NCBI GenBank assembly: GCA_023382595.1
Contig: JAHDWB010000002.1
Location: 186,001 to 250,000, forward strand
Reading direction: 5' to 3'
Source of the DNA: Anaerolineales bacterium
GTDB lineage: Bacteria; Chloroflexota; Anaerolineae; Anaerolineales; Villigracilaceae
Length of the DNA stretch: 64,000 bases
In this document: piece by piece, positions 57,655-64,000 of the stretch
Numbering within the stretch: the stretch's first letter is position 1
How the letters are laid out: each line of letters begins with the position of its first letter
Program-made: the position numbers and the translations under genes
Notes under the pieces: generated by a model
Databases searched by the model: none
What the model was told of the DNA's origin: nothing
What the model saw: the letters and a program-made list of their open reading frames with translations, nothing else

Positions 57655-59925
57655 ATGACCCGCTGGCTCGACCCACAACCTGCTGACGCCTCGCCTCTCT
57701 CTCGCCTCGAGCTGCCTCCCCTCGTCGCGCAGACTCTCCTCCGACGCGGGATCAGCCGTCCCGAAGATGCGGAGGCGTTTTTGCATCCGGAGAGATTCGC
57801 ATCCACGCAGTTTCCTGGAATTGAATCGGCAGTTGAACTTATCAAACTGGCTATACGCAGCGGAGACAAAATCTGCGTGTGGGGCGATTTCGACGTGGAC
57901 GGTCAAACCTCCACCGCCCTGCTCGTGCAGACCCTGCAAGCGCTGAACGCAAATGTCATTTATTACATCCCTGTGCGCGGACGCGAAAGCCACGGCGTTC
58001 ACATCGAGTCGCTCAAACCGATCATCGAGAACGGCGCAAAACTTTTGCTGACCTGCGATACAGGCATTACCGCGCACGACGCGATCGATTATGCCAACTC
58101 ACGCGGACTTGATGTCATCGTCACCGACCATCATGACCTTGGCGAAACCCTGCCCAACGCCAAAGCCATCGTCAACCCGAAGTTATTGCCCGAAGATCAT
58201 CCGCTGCGAAATTTGGCGGGTGTAGGCGTGGCATACAAACTCGCCGAAGCGCTCTTAATCGAAAATCAAAAATCTGAAATCGCAAATCTTCTCGACCTTG
58301 TGGCATTGGGCTTGATCGCCGACGTTGCCCTGCTGCAAAGCGAAACCCGCTCGCTGGCAAAACAAGGCATCGAGCAATTGCGAAACACCAGTCGCCTTGG
58401 TCTGCGTGTAATGGCAGAGCTGGCGGGCGCAAGTTTTGATTCGCTCACCGAAGAGACCATCGGCTTCACCTTCGCGCCGCGACTCAATGCGCTCGGTCGC
58501 CTCGGCGACGCCAACCCCGCAGTCGAACTTTTGCTCACACAAGATTCCGCCCGCGCGCGCCTGCTTGCAACCCAGATCGAAGGCTTGAACGCCCAGAGGC
58601 GCATGCTCACCAAACAAGTCACCGACGCGGCGGAAGCGCAACTGCGCGAAAATCCCGACCTGCTCAACCAGCCCGCCATCGTGCTCTCGCATCCCAACTG
58701 GCCCGGCGGCGTGGTCGGCATCGTCGCCAACCGCCTCGTCGAACGCCATCACAAACCCGCGATCCTCTTCAACGAATCCGACGACGGCATTCTGCGCGGC
58801 TCGGCGCGCTCCATCGAAGGCTTGCACATCACCGAAGCCATTGCCACCCAAAAAGATTTATTGCTCGGCTTCGGCGGACATCCGATGGCGGCGGGTATGT
58901 CGCTCAAAAAGAATGACCTGCCCGCCTTCCGCCGCGGACTCGGCAAAGCGATCGAACGCCAACTGGGGGATATCGCCTTTGAGGAACCGACGCTTCAACT
59001 CGATGCCTGGCTTGCCCTCTCCGACCTGAACCTTGACCTCGCCGACAGTTTGGAACTGCTCGCTCCCTTCGGCGCAGGCAACCCCGAATTGACCCTCGCC
59101 ACGCGCAACGTGGCGCTGAAGTCGGTCAGGGAGATCGGCAAGACAAAAGAGCATCTTCGCTTGAACATCGAAGACGAAAACGGAGAAGCGCAAAGCCTCC
59201 TGTGGTGGAGCGGAGCGGGCGAAGAACTTCCGCCCACCGACGCCAAATTCGACGTCGCCTACACCCTGCGCGCCACCTCCTACCGCGGACAAAGACAAGT
59301 CAACCTGCAATTCAAGGAATTCCGCATCACCGAAGAAAGACCCATTGAAGTAAAAGAAACGAGGTTGGAGATTCAGGATTTGAGGCTTAACGCTTCAACG
59401 TTCGAACGCTTGAACATCCAAACGTTGGTCTGGGCAGAAGGCGCGGACAAAGCAAAAGGCAAATCACGCTTCGCATTGACCCGGGCGGATGAATTCGCCA
59501 TCTATACCACGCCGCCCTCTCCCGTCGAGTTGCGCAATGCGCTGGAGATCGTCAAGCCGAAAACTGTGCACGTCTTCGCCGTCCCGCCCGCCGAAGAAAA
59601 GCCCGACGACTTCCTGAAACGGCTGGCAGGTTTGTGCAAATTTGCGTTGAACAACAAAGAAGGAAAAACCACACTACACGAGTTAGCGGCGGCGATGGCG
59701 GCGCGCGAGATCGCCGTGGAACTCGGCTTGCAATGGCTCGCCGCAGGCGGACAACTCTCCGTGAGCATCGAGGATGGCAACGTGCTATTATCAAAAGAGA
59801 CGCAGGAGAAAAATCCCTACCTGCAAGCGGAACTGTTCACCGCCCTGCGCGGCGTGCTGAGCGAAACCTCCGCATATCGCAAGTATTTTGCGACGGTGGA
59901 GGATTTGAAGAAGATATTCCAATAG
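57655..59925 (+). CDS. recJ: Single-stranded-DNA-specific exonuclease RecJ
   Basis: 756 residues. DHH phosphoesterase motifs: WGDFDVDGQTSTALL (motif I), LLTCDTGITAHDA (II), VIVTDHHDLG (III), PRLNALGRLGDAN and DHHA1 part with GFGGHPMAAGMSL. The OB-like domain follows. RecJ degrades single-stranded DNA 5'-3' in recombination and repair. The C-terminal 180 residues (WAEGADKAKGKSRFALT onward) are an extra domain seen in longer RecJ forms. Starts 8 bases after the membrane gene. Confidence 0.95.
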   Translation: MTRWLDPQPADASPLSRLELPPLVAQTLLRRGISRPEDAEAFLHPERFASTQFPGIESAVELIKLAIRSGDKICVWGDFDVDGQTSTALLVQTLQALNANVIYYIPVRGRESHGVHIESLKPIIENGAKLLLTCDTGITAHDAIDYANSRGLDVIVTDHHDLGETLPNAKAIVNPKLLPEDHPLRNLAGVGVAYKLAEALLIENQKSEIANLLDLVALGLIADVALLQSETRSLAKQGIEQLRNTSRLGLRVMAELAGASFDSLTEETIGFTFAPRLNALGRLGDANPAVELLLTQDSARARLLATQIEGLNAQRRMLTKQVTDAAEAQLRENPDLLNQPAIVLSHPNWPGGVVGIVANRLVERHHKPAILFNESDDGILRGSARSIEGLHITEAIATQKDLLLGFGGHPMAAGMSLKKNDLPAFRRGLGKAIERQLGDIAFEEPTLQLDAWLALSDLNLDLADSLELLAPFGAGNPELTLATRNVALKSVREIGKTKEHLRLNIEDENGEAQSLLWWSGAGEELPPTDAKFDVAYTLRATSYRGQRQVNLQFKEFRITEERPIEVKETRLEIQDLRLNASTFERLNIQTLVWAEGADKAKGKSRFALTRADEFAIYTTPPSPVELRNALEIVKPKTVHVFAVPPAEEKPDDFLKRLAGLCKFALNNKEGKTTLHELAAAMAAREIAVELGLQWLAAGGQLSVSIEDGNVLLSKETQEKNPYLQAELFTALRGVLSETSAYRKYFATVEDLKKIFQ

Positions 59926-59934
59926 AGGTGGACG

Positions 59935-61335
59935 ATGAAAAAGTTGCTCTTTATTTACCTTGTACTTGGACTGATCCTCTCCGCCTGCGGAACGGCAACG
60001 ACCCAGCCCGCATCTCTCGCGCAAACAGGCACGCCAACTATAACGGCGACAACAACGCAAACGCCGACTATCACCGTCACGCCCCTGCCCACCATCCCCA
60101 CTTTCACGCCGACCTTCGATGTTTCGACGATTGTCACGGTCACACCGGCGGAGAAGGCGGAATGCCCAACGATTGATTCAAAGGTAAATGTCAAGGAGTA
60201 CTTTCCTGAAAAATTAGAATACCCCTCGCCTAATGCATCAGATAAAATCGCGGAATTCTTGAACGAAGGAGGAAATGGGGAATTTCTCGCCGAGAGGTTC
60301 GATGAGATCTATATAAAATCAGATTATCGAGGTGGATACGCGTTTCGTGATTTAACAGGTGATCAAGTCTCTGAGTTTTTGTTCGTAGAAATCAATTTTT
60401 CTGGAAAACCCATTGTCTTCTCGTGTCGGAACGGATATTATGAAAGGTTATTCGTCTTATCAAGGGATCATGATTTCTGGGATTACACCTTCGAAATTGA
60501 TGATCTAAATGTTGATGGAATTCCCGAAATAATCGTTACTGGGACAGATGGAGTAAGCTTTCCTCAATCCAAAATTTATATATTTGAATGGGATGGACAA
60601 ACTTTCCGCATTTCGGGTACTGCTGACATGTTAGCACTTTGGCAAACAGAAATTGTTGATATGGATGGAAATGGCACTAAAGAGATTGTACTCACTGGAG
60701 ATACCCCTGGGTGCTTGAGTTGCGGTAATTTTAGACCGCAAAGACAGAGAACCATTATACTCAGCTGGAATGGGAGCGGGTATGTGGAAGTATCAAATGA
60801 ATTTGCTTCCCCAAAATATCGCTTCCAGTCCGTTCAAGACGCTGACAACGCTGTGCAGCATGGAAAGCATGACAAGGCGCTGAATATTTACGAAGAAGTA
60901 ACCTCGAACAAAAATCTCGAGTGGTGGTCGCTTGAACGTTTCACCTACGAACAAGACGCATCTTACAGATGGATGCCGGGGTACACACCTGTACCAGAGC
61001 CGAGTGAAGACCCAACCGAATACCCCCGTCTAGCCGCCTACGCCTACTACCGTATCCTCCTCCTCCACCTCGCGCAGGGACAGGAAGCAGAAGCCGCATC
61101 CACGTACCAAACCTTATTATCCACCTTTGGTAACGATCCCTACGCCGCTCCCTACGCGGAGATGGCAACTGCCTTTTGGGAGGCGTATCAACCCACAAAC
61201 AAAATGTACGACGGCTGTGCAGCGGCGATCCAATACGCGGTGGAACATCCTGAGATTCTGATCCCGCTCGGCAGTGATTATCACGGCTGGCAGGCGAAAA
61301 TCTACCAGCCTGCGGATGTCTGTCCGTTTCGATAA
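59935..61335 (+). CDS. Lipoprotein with FG-GAP-type calcium-binding repeats
   Basis: 466 residues. The lipobox (LILSAC) is followed by a Thr-rich linker (TPTITATTTQTPTITVTPLP), then a beta domain with repeats GDQVSEFLFVEI, DDLNVDGIPEIIVTGTDG and VDMDGNGTKEIVLTGD, i.e. D-x-N/D-x-D-G-x-x-E-I loops as in FG-GAP/VCBS calcium sites. The last 150 residues are TPR-like helices (NAVQHGKHDKALNIYEEVT). Bases 60180-60830 are clearly AT-richer than the neighbours, suggesting transfer or fast change. Surface role unknown. Confidence 0.8.
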   Translation: MKKLLFIYLVLGLILSACGTATTQPASLAQTGTPTITATTTQTPTITVTPLPTIPTFTPTFDVSTIVTVTPAEKAECPTIDSKVNVKEYFPEKLEYPSPNASDKIAEFLNEGGNGEFLAERFDEIYIKSDYRGGYAFRDLTGDQVSEFLFVEINFSGKPIVFSCRNGYYERLFVLSRDHDFWDYTFEIDDLNVDGIPEIIVTGTDGVSFPQSKIYIFEWDGQTFRISGTADMLALWQTEIVDMDGNGTKEIVLTGDTPGCLSCGNFRPQRQRTIILSWNGSGYVEVSNEFASPKYRFQSVQDADNAVQHGKHDKALNIYEEVTSNKNLEWWSLERFTYEQDASYRWMPGYTPVPEPSEDPTEYPRLAAYAYYRILLLHLAQGQEAEAASTYQTLLSTFGNDPYAAPYAEMATAFWEAYQPTNKMYDGCAAAIQYAVEHPEILIPLGSDYHGWQAKIYQPADVCPFR

Positions 61336-61353
61336 AGGAGCATCTTGAAAAAA

Positions 61354-61794
61354 ATGACCGAACCGATTCCCGCCTCCCATCTCGACCTTGTGCAAACTCC
61401 CCGTGTCGCGGCGCTCACCACCCTCATGCCAGACGGCTCTCCCCAGACCACGCCGGTCTGGTGCGATCACGACGGGGAGTTCATCCGCATCAACACCATG
61501 CGCGGATTCCGCAAAGAGAAGAACATGCGCGCCAACCCCAAAGTGACCTTGCTTTGCTACGACCCGCGCGAACCGCTGCGCTCGCTCGAGGTCCGCGGCG
61601 AAGTGGTGGAAATGACCGAACAGGACGCCATGGAGCATCTCGATCACCTCACCCTGCTCTACACCGGCAGATCGCCCTACTTTGGCGAATGCGTCCCTGC
61701 CGAACTCAGGGAAAAGGAGACGCCGGTATTGTGCAGGATCCGTCCGCTGCATGTCGTCGCCCTGGATGCGCGAAAGAAGAAGGCAACTCCATGA
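61354..61794 (+). CDS. PPOX/F420-type split-barrel flavin or deazaflavin protein
   Basis: 146 residues from ATG 61354, chosen because its sequence (MTEPIPASHLDLV) lines up with the start of the paralogue at 61791; TTG 61345 is closer to AAAGGAG. RVAALTTLMPDGSPQTTPVWCDHDGEFIRINT and RKEKNMRANPKVTLLCYDP are the split barrel of pyridoxamine-oxidase-like proteins, many of which use F420. Probably a reductase. It overlaps the next gene by four bases. Confidence 0.88.
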   Translation: MTEPIPASHLDLVQTPRVAALTTLMPDGSPQTTPVWCDHDGEFIRINTMRGFRKEKNMRANPKVTLLCYDPREPLRSLEVRGEVVEMTEQDAMEHLDHLTLLYTGRSPYFGECVPAELREKETPVLCRIRPLHVVALDARKKKATP

Positions 61795-62213
61795 CGAAAC
61801 CCATCCCCGCCTCCCACTTGGACCTGTTAACTCGTCCCATCCATGGCGTGTTGACCACGCTGATGCCCGACGGACAGCCGCAATCCAGCCTTGTGTGGTG
61901 TGACTTTGACGGAGAATACGCCCGGGTCAACACCTCGCTCGAACGCCAAAAGGGACAGAATATGAGCCGCAATCCCAAAGTCTCCCTGCTGATCGTGGAC
62001 CCGGAAAATACCGCCCGCTTCCTCCAGATCCGCGGAGATGCAGAACTTATTCAGGAAGGCGCATTATCTCATTTGGATGAGATCACCCGCCAATACACGA
62101 AGCATCCGCAATATTATGGCTATGTCTTCCCCATCGAAAAACGGGAGCAGGAAACACGCGTCATCTGCCGCATCCACGCAACAAGGGTCACGCTGGACGC
62201 GATACATAATTGA
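61791..62213 (+). CDS. PPOX/F420-type split-barrel protein, tandem paralogue
   Basis: 140 residues. Closely related to the previous gene (IPASHLDL, TTLMPDGxPQ, VWCDxDGE, NMxxNPKVxLL), so a tandem duplication. The end differs (HPQYYGYVFPIEKREQETRVICRIHATRVTLDA). The two may form a heterodimer, as these proteins are dimers with the cofactor at the interface. Confidence 0.88.
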   Translation: MTKPIPASHLDLLTRPIHGVLTTLMPDGQPQSSLVWCDFDGEYARVNTSLERQKGQNMSRNPKVSLLIVDPENTARFLQIRGDAELIQEGALSHLDEITRQYTKHPQYYGYVFPIEKREQETRVICRIHATRVTLDAIHN

Positions 62214-62231
62214 AAAACGTCCGATTCGCCT

Positions 62232-62741
62232 CTACTTCTCATAATCGATAAAGTCATCCACGCCAAACAGGTCTTCATAGCGGGTTAACAAGATCTTCGT
62301 CTTTTGCAAAAATTCCCCATCCAGATCTTTCTTTTTTGATTCCAATTCTTCCTTGTGGGCGATCAATCGTTCGCGGAAGCTGGTCGTTTTTGGATCAGGC
62401 AAAAGCGCTTCGATCTCGCGGATCAGCCCCAGCGTTTCCCGAATAATGGACAGCGCATCAGACAGGGAAATATCATCATCTTCCAATCTGCGGAACACGC
62501 TGCATTTATATTTGGCGCAGCTGCGCGGATAGGCATGGAATGTGTACACCGTGCAAGTCCCGTCCCATAGCGGACAGGGCTGTGTGAATCCGCGCTGGCG
62601 CGGGTCGTTTCGGATCACCTTAACGCCAAGTTTTTCAACATCGTCGAGTTCCGGGGCGTTAAGCCGCACCCACGAGAAGAGGTGACCCGAGCAGCATAGT
62701 CCACAGGCTTTGCAGAGGGCGTTGGCTGGGGATTCGGTCAT
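62232..62741 (-). CDS. YkgJ-like cysteine-cluster protein
   Basis: 169 residues from ATG 62741. CKACGLCCSG near the N-terminus, then CPLWDGTCTVYTFHAYPRSCAKYKC give the eight-Cys pattern of the YkgJ family (C-x2-C-x2-CC), thought to bind zinc or an iron-sulfur cluster. The second half is helical and charged. Function unknown. Tail to tail with the PPOX pair. Confidence 0.85.
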   Translation of the reverse strand: MTESPANALCKACGLCCSGHLFSWVRLNAPELDDVEKLGVKVIRNDPRQRGFTQPCPLWDGTCTVYTFHAYPRSCAKYKCSVFRRLEDDDISLSDALSIIRETLGLIREIEALLPDPKTTSFRERLIAHKEELESKKKDLDGEFLQKTKILLTRYEDLFGVDDFIDYEK

Positions 62742-62807
62742 GGCAGGAATGATAACAAATGATTCAGGAAACAGTATCAGGTGTCCCTTAAGGATGAAGC
62801 GAAAAAA

Positions 62808-62834
62808 GTAGGTCACGCTTGAAGCGTGACCTAC
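62808..62834. repeat. 27-base palindrome near the AOR gene
   Basis: GTAGGTCACGCTT and AAGCGTGACCTAC mirror each other around one G. Same ends (GTAGG ... CCTAC) and same position between genes as 20870-20897. It lies just after the AOR stop on the minus strand and could also end its transcript. Confidence 0.65.
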
Positions 62835-62840
62835 AATCCA

Positions 62841-64000
62841 TTAATTCAACGGCAATTCCAATTCCATCAACTTTTCCTGGGTGGGATACCCCTTCTCGTC
62901 CCAGCCGCGTTCCTTGTAAAAATCGGGCAGCATCTTGTCGAGTTCCACCACCTTGCCCTTGGCGGGACCATCTGGCAGCGGCTCGTGCAGCATGCGGGTT
63001 GGGAGCGTATCCCATTCGGGACCCGAACCCGCTTTGATGAGGAACATGCGCTCGAGCGTGTAAACGCGGTCGGCGGCTTTCATCACTTCTTCAGGAGTGT
63101 AGCCCGCGCCCGTGGTGAGGTTCATCATTTCGGAGAGGACACGCGGCAGGATCAAACGCTCTTTTTCAAACACATAGCGGATGGCGACAAACACGCACAG
63201 ACCCGAAGCATCAATGAGCGCAAATGAGTCTTGGAAGTGTTTGACGAGTTCTGCTTTGCCATCGGTGCTGAGCGGGTTTTCCTTCACAGGCACGCCGAAG
63301 ACTTCTTCGTAAGCGACGTCACCTTCCATGTGCGATGCGCCCTTGTTGGAGGTAGCGTACAGCAAGCCCATGCCCTGCGAGCCGCGCGGATCGTAGCCGG
63401 GGAATTCCTGTTTGCGGGTGGTGACGGCGAGTTCGGGGTGACCGTATTTTTCCGCAAGGCGGTAACTGCCCATGGCAAGGTCCTGACCAAAGCCTTCGTT
63501 GTACGCCATCTTCTTTATCATCGCGATCATCGCATCGTGGTCGCCGAATTTGAGCGGCATACCGATCTGCTCTTCAGTCAGATAACCTTTTTCGTACATC
63601 TCCATCGCGACAGCAATCGTCATGCCTGTGGTGATGGTGTCCATGCCATATTCGTTGCACAGATAATTTGCCTTCACCAACGCAGCGAGGTTGCTCACGC
63701 CACAGCCCGTTCCCAAAGATGAAATCGTTTCATATTCAGGACCTTCGCCCTTGCCTTTGTACGGACCATCGGGCACTTCGGTCAAACGTCCGCACGAGAG
63801 CGGACAGCGATAACAAGGCGTGTGACGAATCAGATAATTATCTTTGAGCGCGTCACCGTCAATATTGTGGACATGCTCGAATGTCCCTTGCAGGAAATTG
63901 CGCGTCGGCAAAATGCCGAGCGTGTTGGTCACCTGCGGCACATACGACGTGCCATAGATGCGCATGTTCGAGCCTTTCTTCACATCCGCGCCGACCTCTT
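62841..64000 (-). CDS. Aldehyde:ferredoxin oxidoreductase family, C-terminal part (5' end outside window)
   Basis: About 386 residues visible; the frame runs open to the window end, so roughly the first third is missing. CYRCPLSCG gives three Cys of the 4Fe-4S cluster, and the fourth lies in DASGLCVFV, as in AOR-family tungsten enzymes. GPEYETISSLGTGCGVSN and the pterin contact region (FPGYDPRGSQGMGLLYATSNKGASHMEGD) are typical. The enzyme family oxidises aldehydes to acids with ferredoxin, or the reverse, using a tungsten or molybdenum pterin. Which substrate is unknown. Confidence 0.93.
   Translation of the reverse strand, partial: EVGADVKKGSNMRIYGTSYVPQVTNTLGILPTRNFLQGTFEHVHNIDGDALKDNYLIRHTPCYRCPLSCGRLTEVPDGPYKGKGEGPEYETISSLGTGCGVSNLAALVKANYLCNEYGMDTITTGMTIAVAMEMYEKGYLTEEQIGMPLKFGDHDAMIAMIKKMAYNEGFGQDLAMGSYRLAEKYGHPELAVTTRKQEFPGYDPRGSQGMGLLYATSNKGASHMEGDVAYEEVFGVPVKENPLSTDGKAELVKHFQDSFALIDASGLCVFVAIRYVFEKERLILPRVLSEMMNLTTGAGYTPEEVMKAADRVYTLERMFLIKAGSGPEWDTLPTRMLHEPLPDGPAKGKVVELDKMLPDFYKERGWDEKGYPTQEKLMELELPLN

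Noticed and set aside
1-64000. CRISPR arrays, tRNA or rRNA genes, insertion sequences, prophage
   Set aside because: No regularly spaced direct repeats, no cloverleaf or rRNA stretches, and no transposase, integrase or phage structural genes were noticed.

Overview
The window reads as a bacterial chromosome segment of roughly 55-60% GC, most likely from the Chloroflexota, class Anaerolineae. I infer this from the style of the genes: many lipoproteins carry a Thr/Pro-rich linker straight after the lipobox Cys, complex I genes are split, and F0 ATP synthase genes are separated from F1. No database search was possible, so the taxon is inferred. Complex I, ATP synthase, a dihaem cytochrome c and tryptophan 2,3-dioxygenase point to a respiring, at least facultatively oxygen-using cell. 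Aldehyde:ferredoxin oxidoreductase points to low-potential anaerobic chemistry as well. No rRNA, tRNA, CRISPR array, transposase or phage gene was seen.

Layout: 1-3174, the end of an ABC exporter (ATPase and ABC-2 permease), then two ICMT/PEMT-type membrane methyltransferases around a SRPBCC protein. 3189-7184, a complete TroABCD-type metal uptake system whose two permeases both carry a C-terminal winged-helix-like tail. 7181-9835, a single-chain DppB-DppC permease fusion. 9963-13385, a compact operon with its own promoter, operator and terminator: ArsR repressor, membrane-anchored rhodanese with an in-frame UGA at the second Cys of a CxC motif (probable selenocysteine), exported rhodanese lipoprotein and P1B-type metal ATPase. 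13396-16518, a small exported protein, a DUF4404 protein, a sirtuin and two linked lipoproteins. 16574-20479, a second ABC-2 exporter with an embedded DUF2785 gene and a DinB protein. 20582-24956, rpsO, pnp and prfC. 25081-31042, transporters, small enzymes, a diguanylate cyclase and a GNAT enzyme.

31061-44300 is an energy block on the minus strand: nuoA alone, then nuoH-J-K-L-M-M-N, then atpI-like, atpB, atpE and a b-delta fusion gene, followed by a terminator and murE. The soluble arm of complex I and all F1 genes are absent, so both machines are completed from elsewhere in the genome. 44409-49649 holds a three-gene overlapping cluster (nucleotidyltransferase, mini membrane protein, lipoprotein), an APC permease, a metallophosphoesterase and a PRC-barrel protein. 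49975-53989 has tryptophanase, a GT39-like membrane glycosyltransferase and tryptophan 2,3-dioxygenase. 54040-64000 holds a dihaem cytochrome c, a small XRE-controlled membrane operon, recJ, an AT-rich FG-GAP lipoprotein, two PPOX/F420-type flavin proteins, a Cys-cluster protein and the C-terminal part of an AOR.

The best candidate for something new is the 9963-13385 operon. It couples a metal-sensor-type repressor to two extracytoplasmic sulfurtransferase-fold proteins, one probably a selenoprotein, and to an ATPase whose transport motif is CSC instead of CPC. A hairpin sits at the correct distance behind the UGA to act as a bacterial SECIS element.
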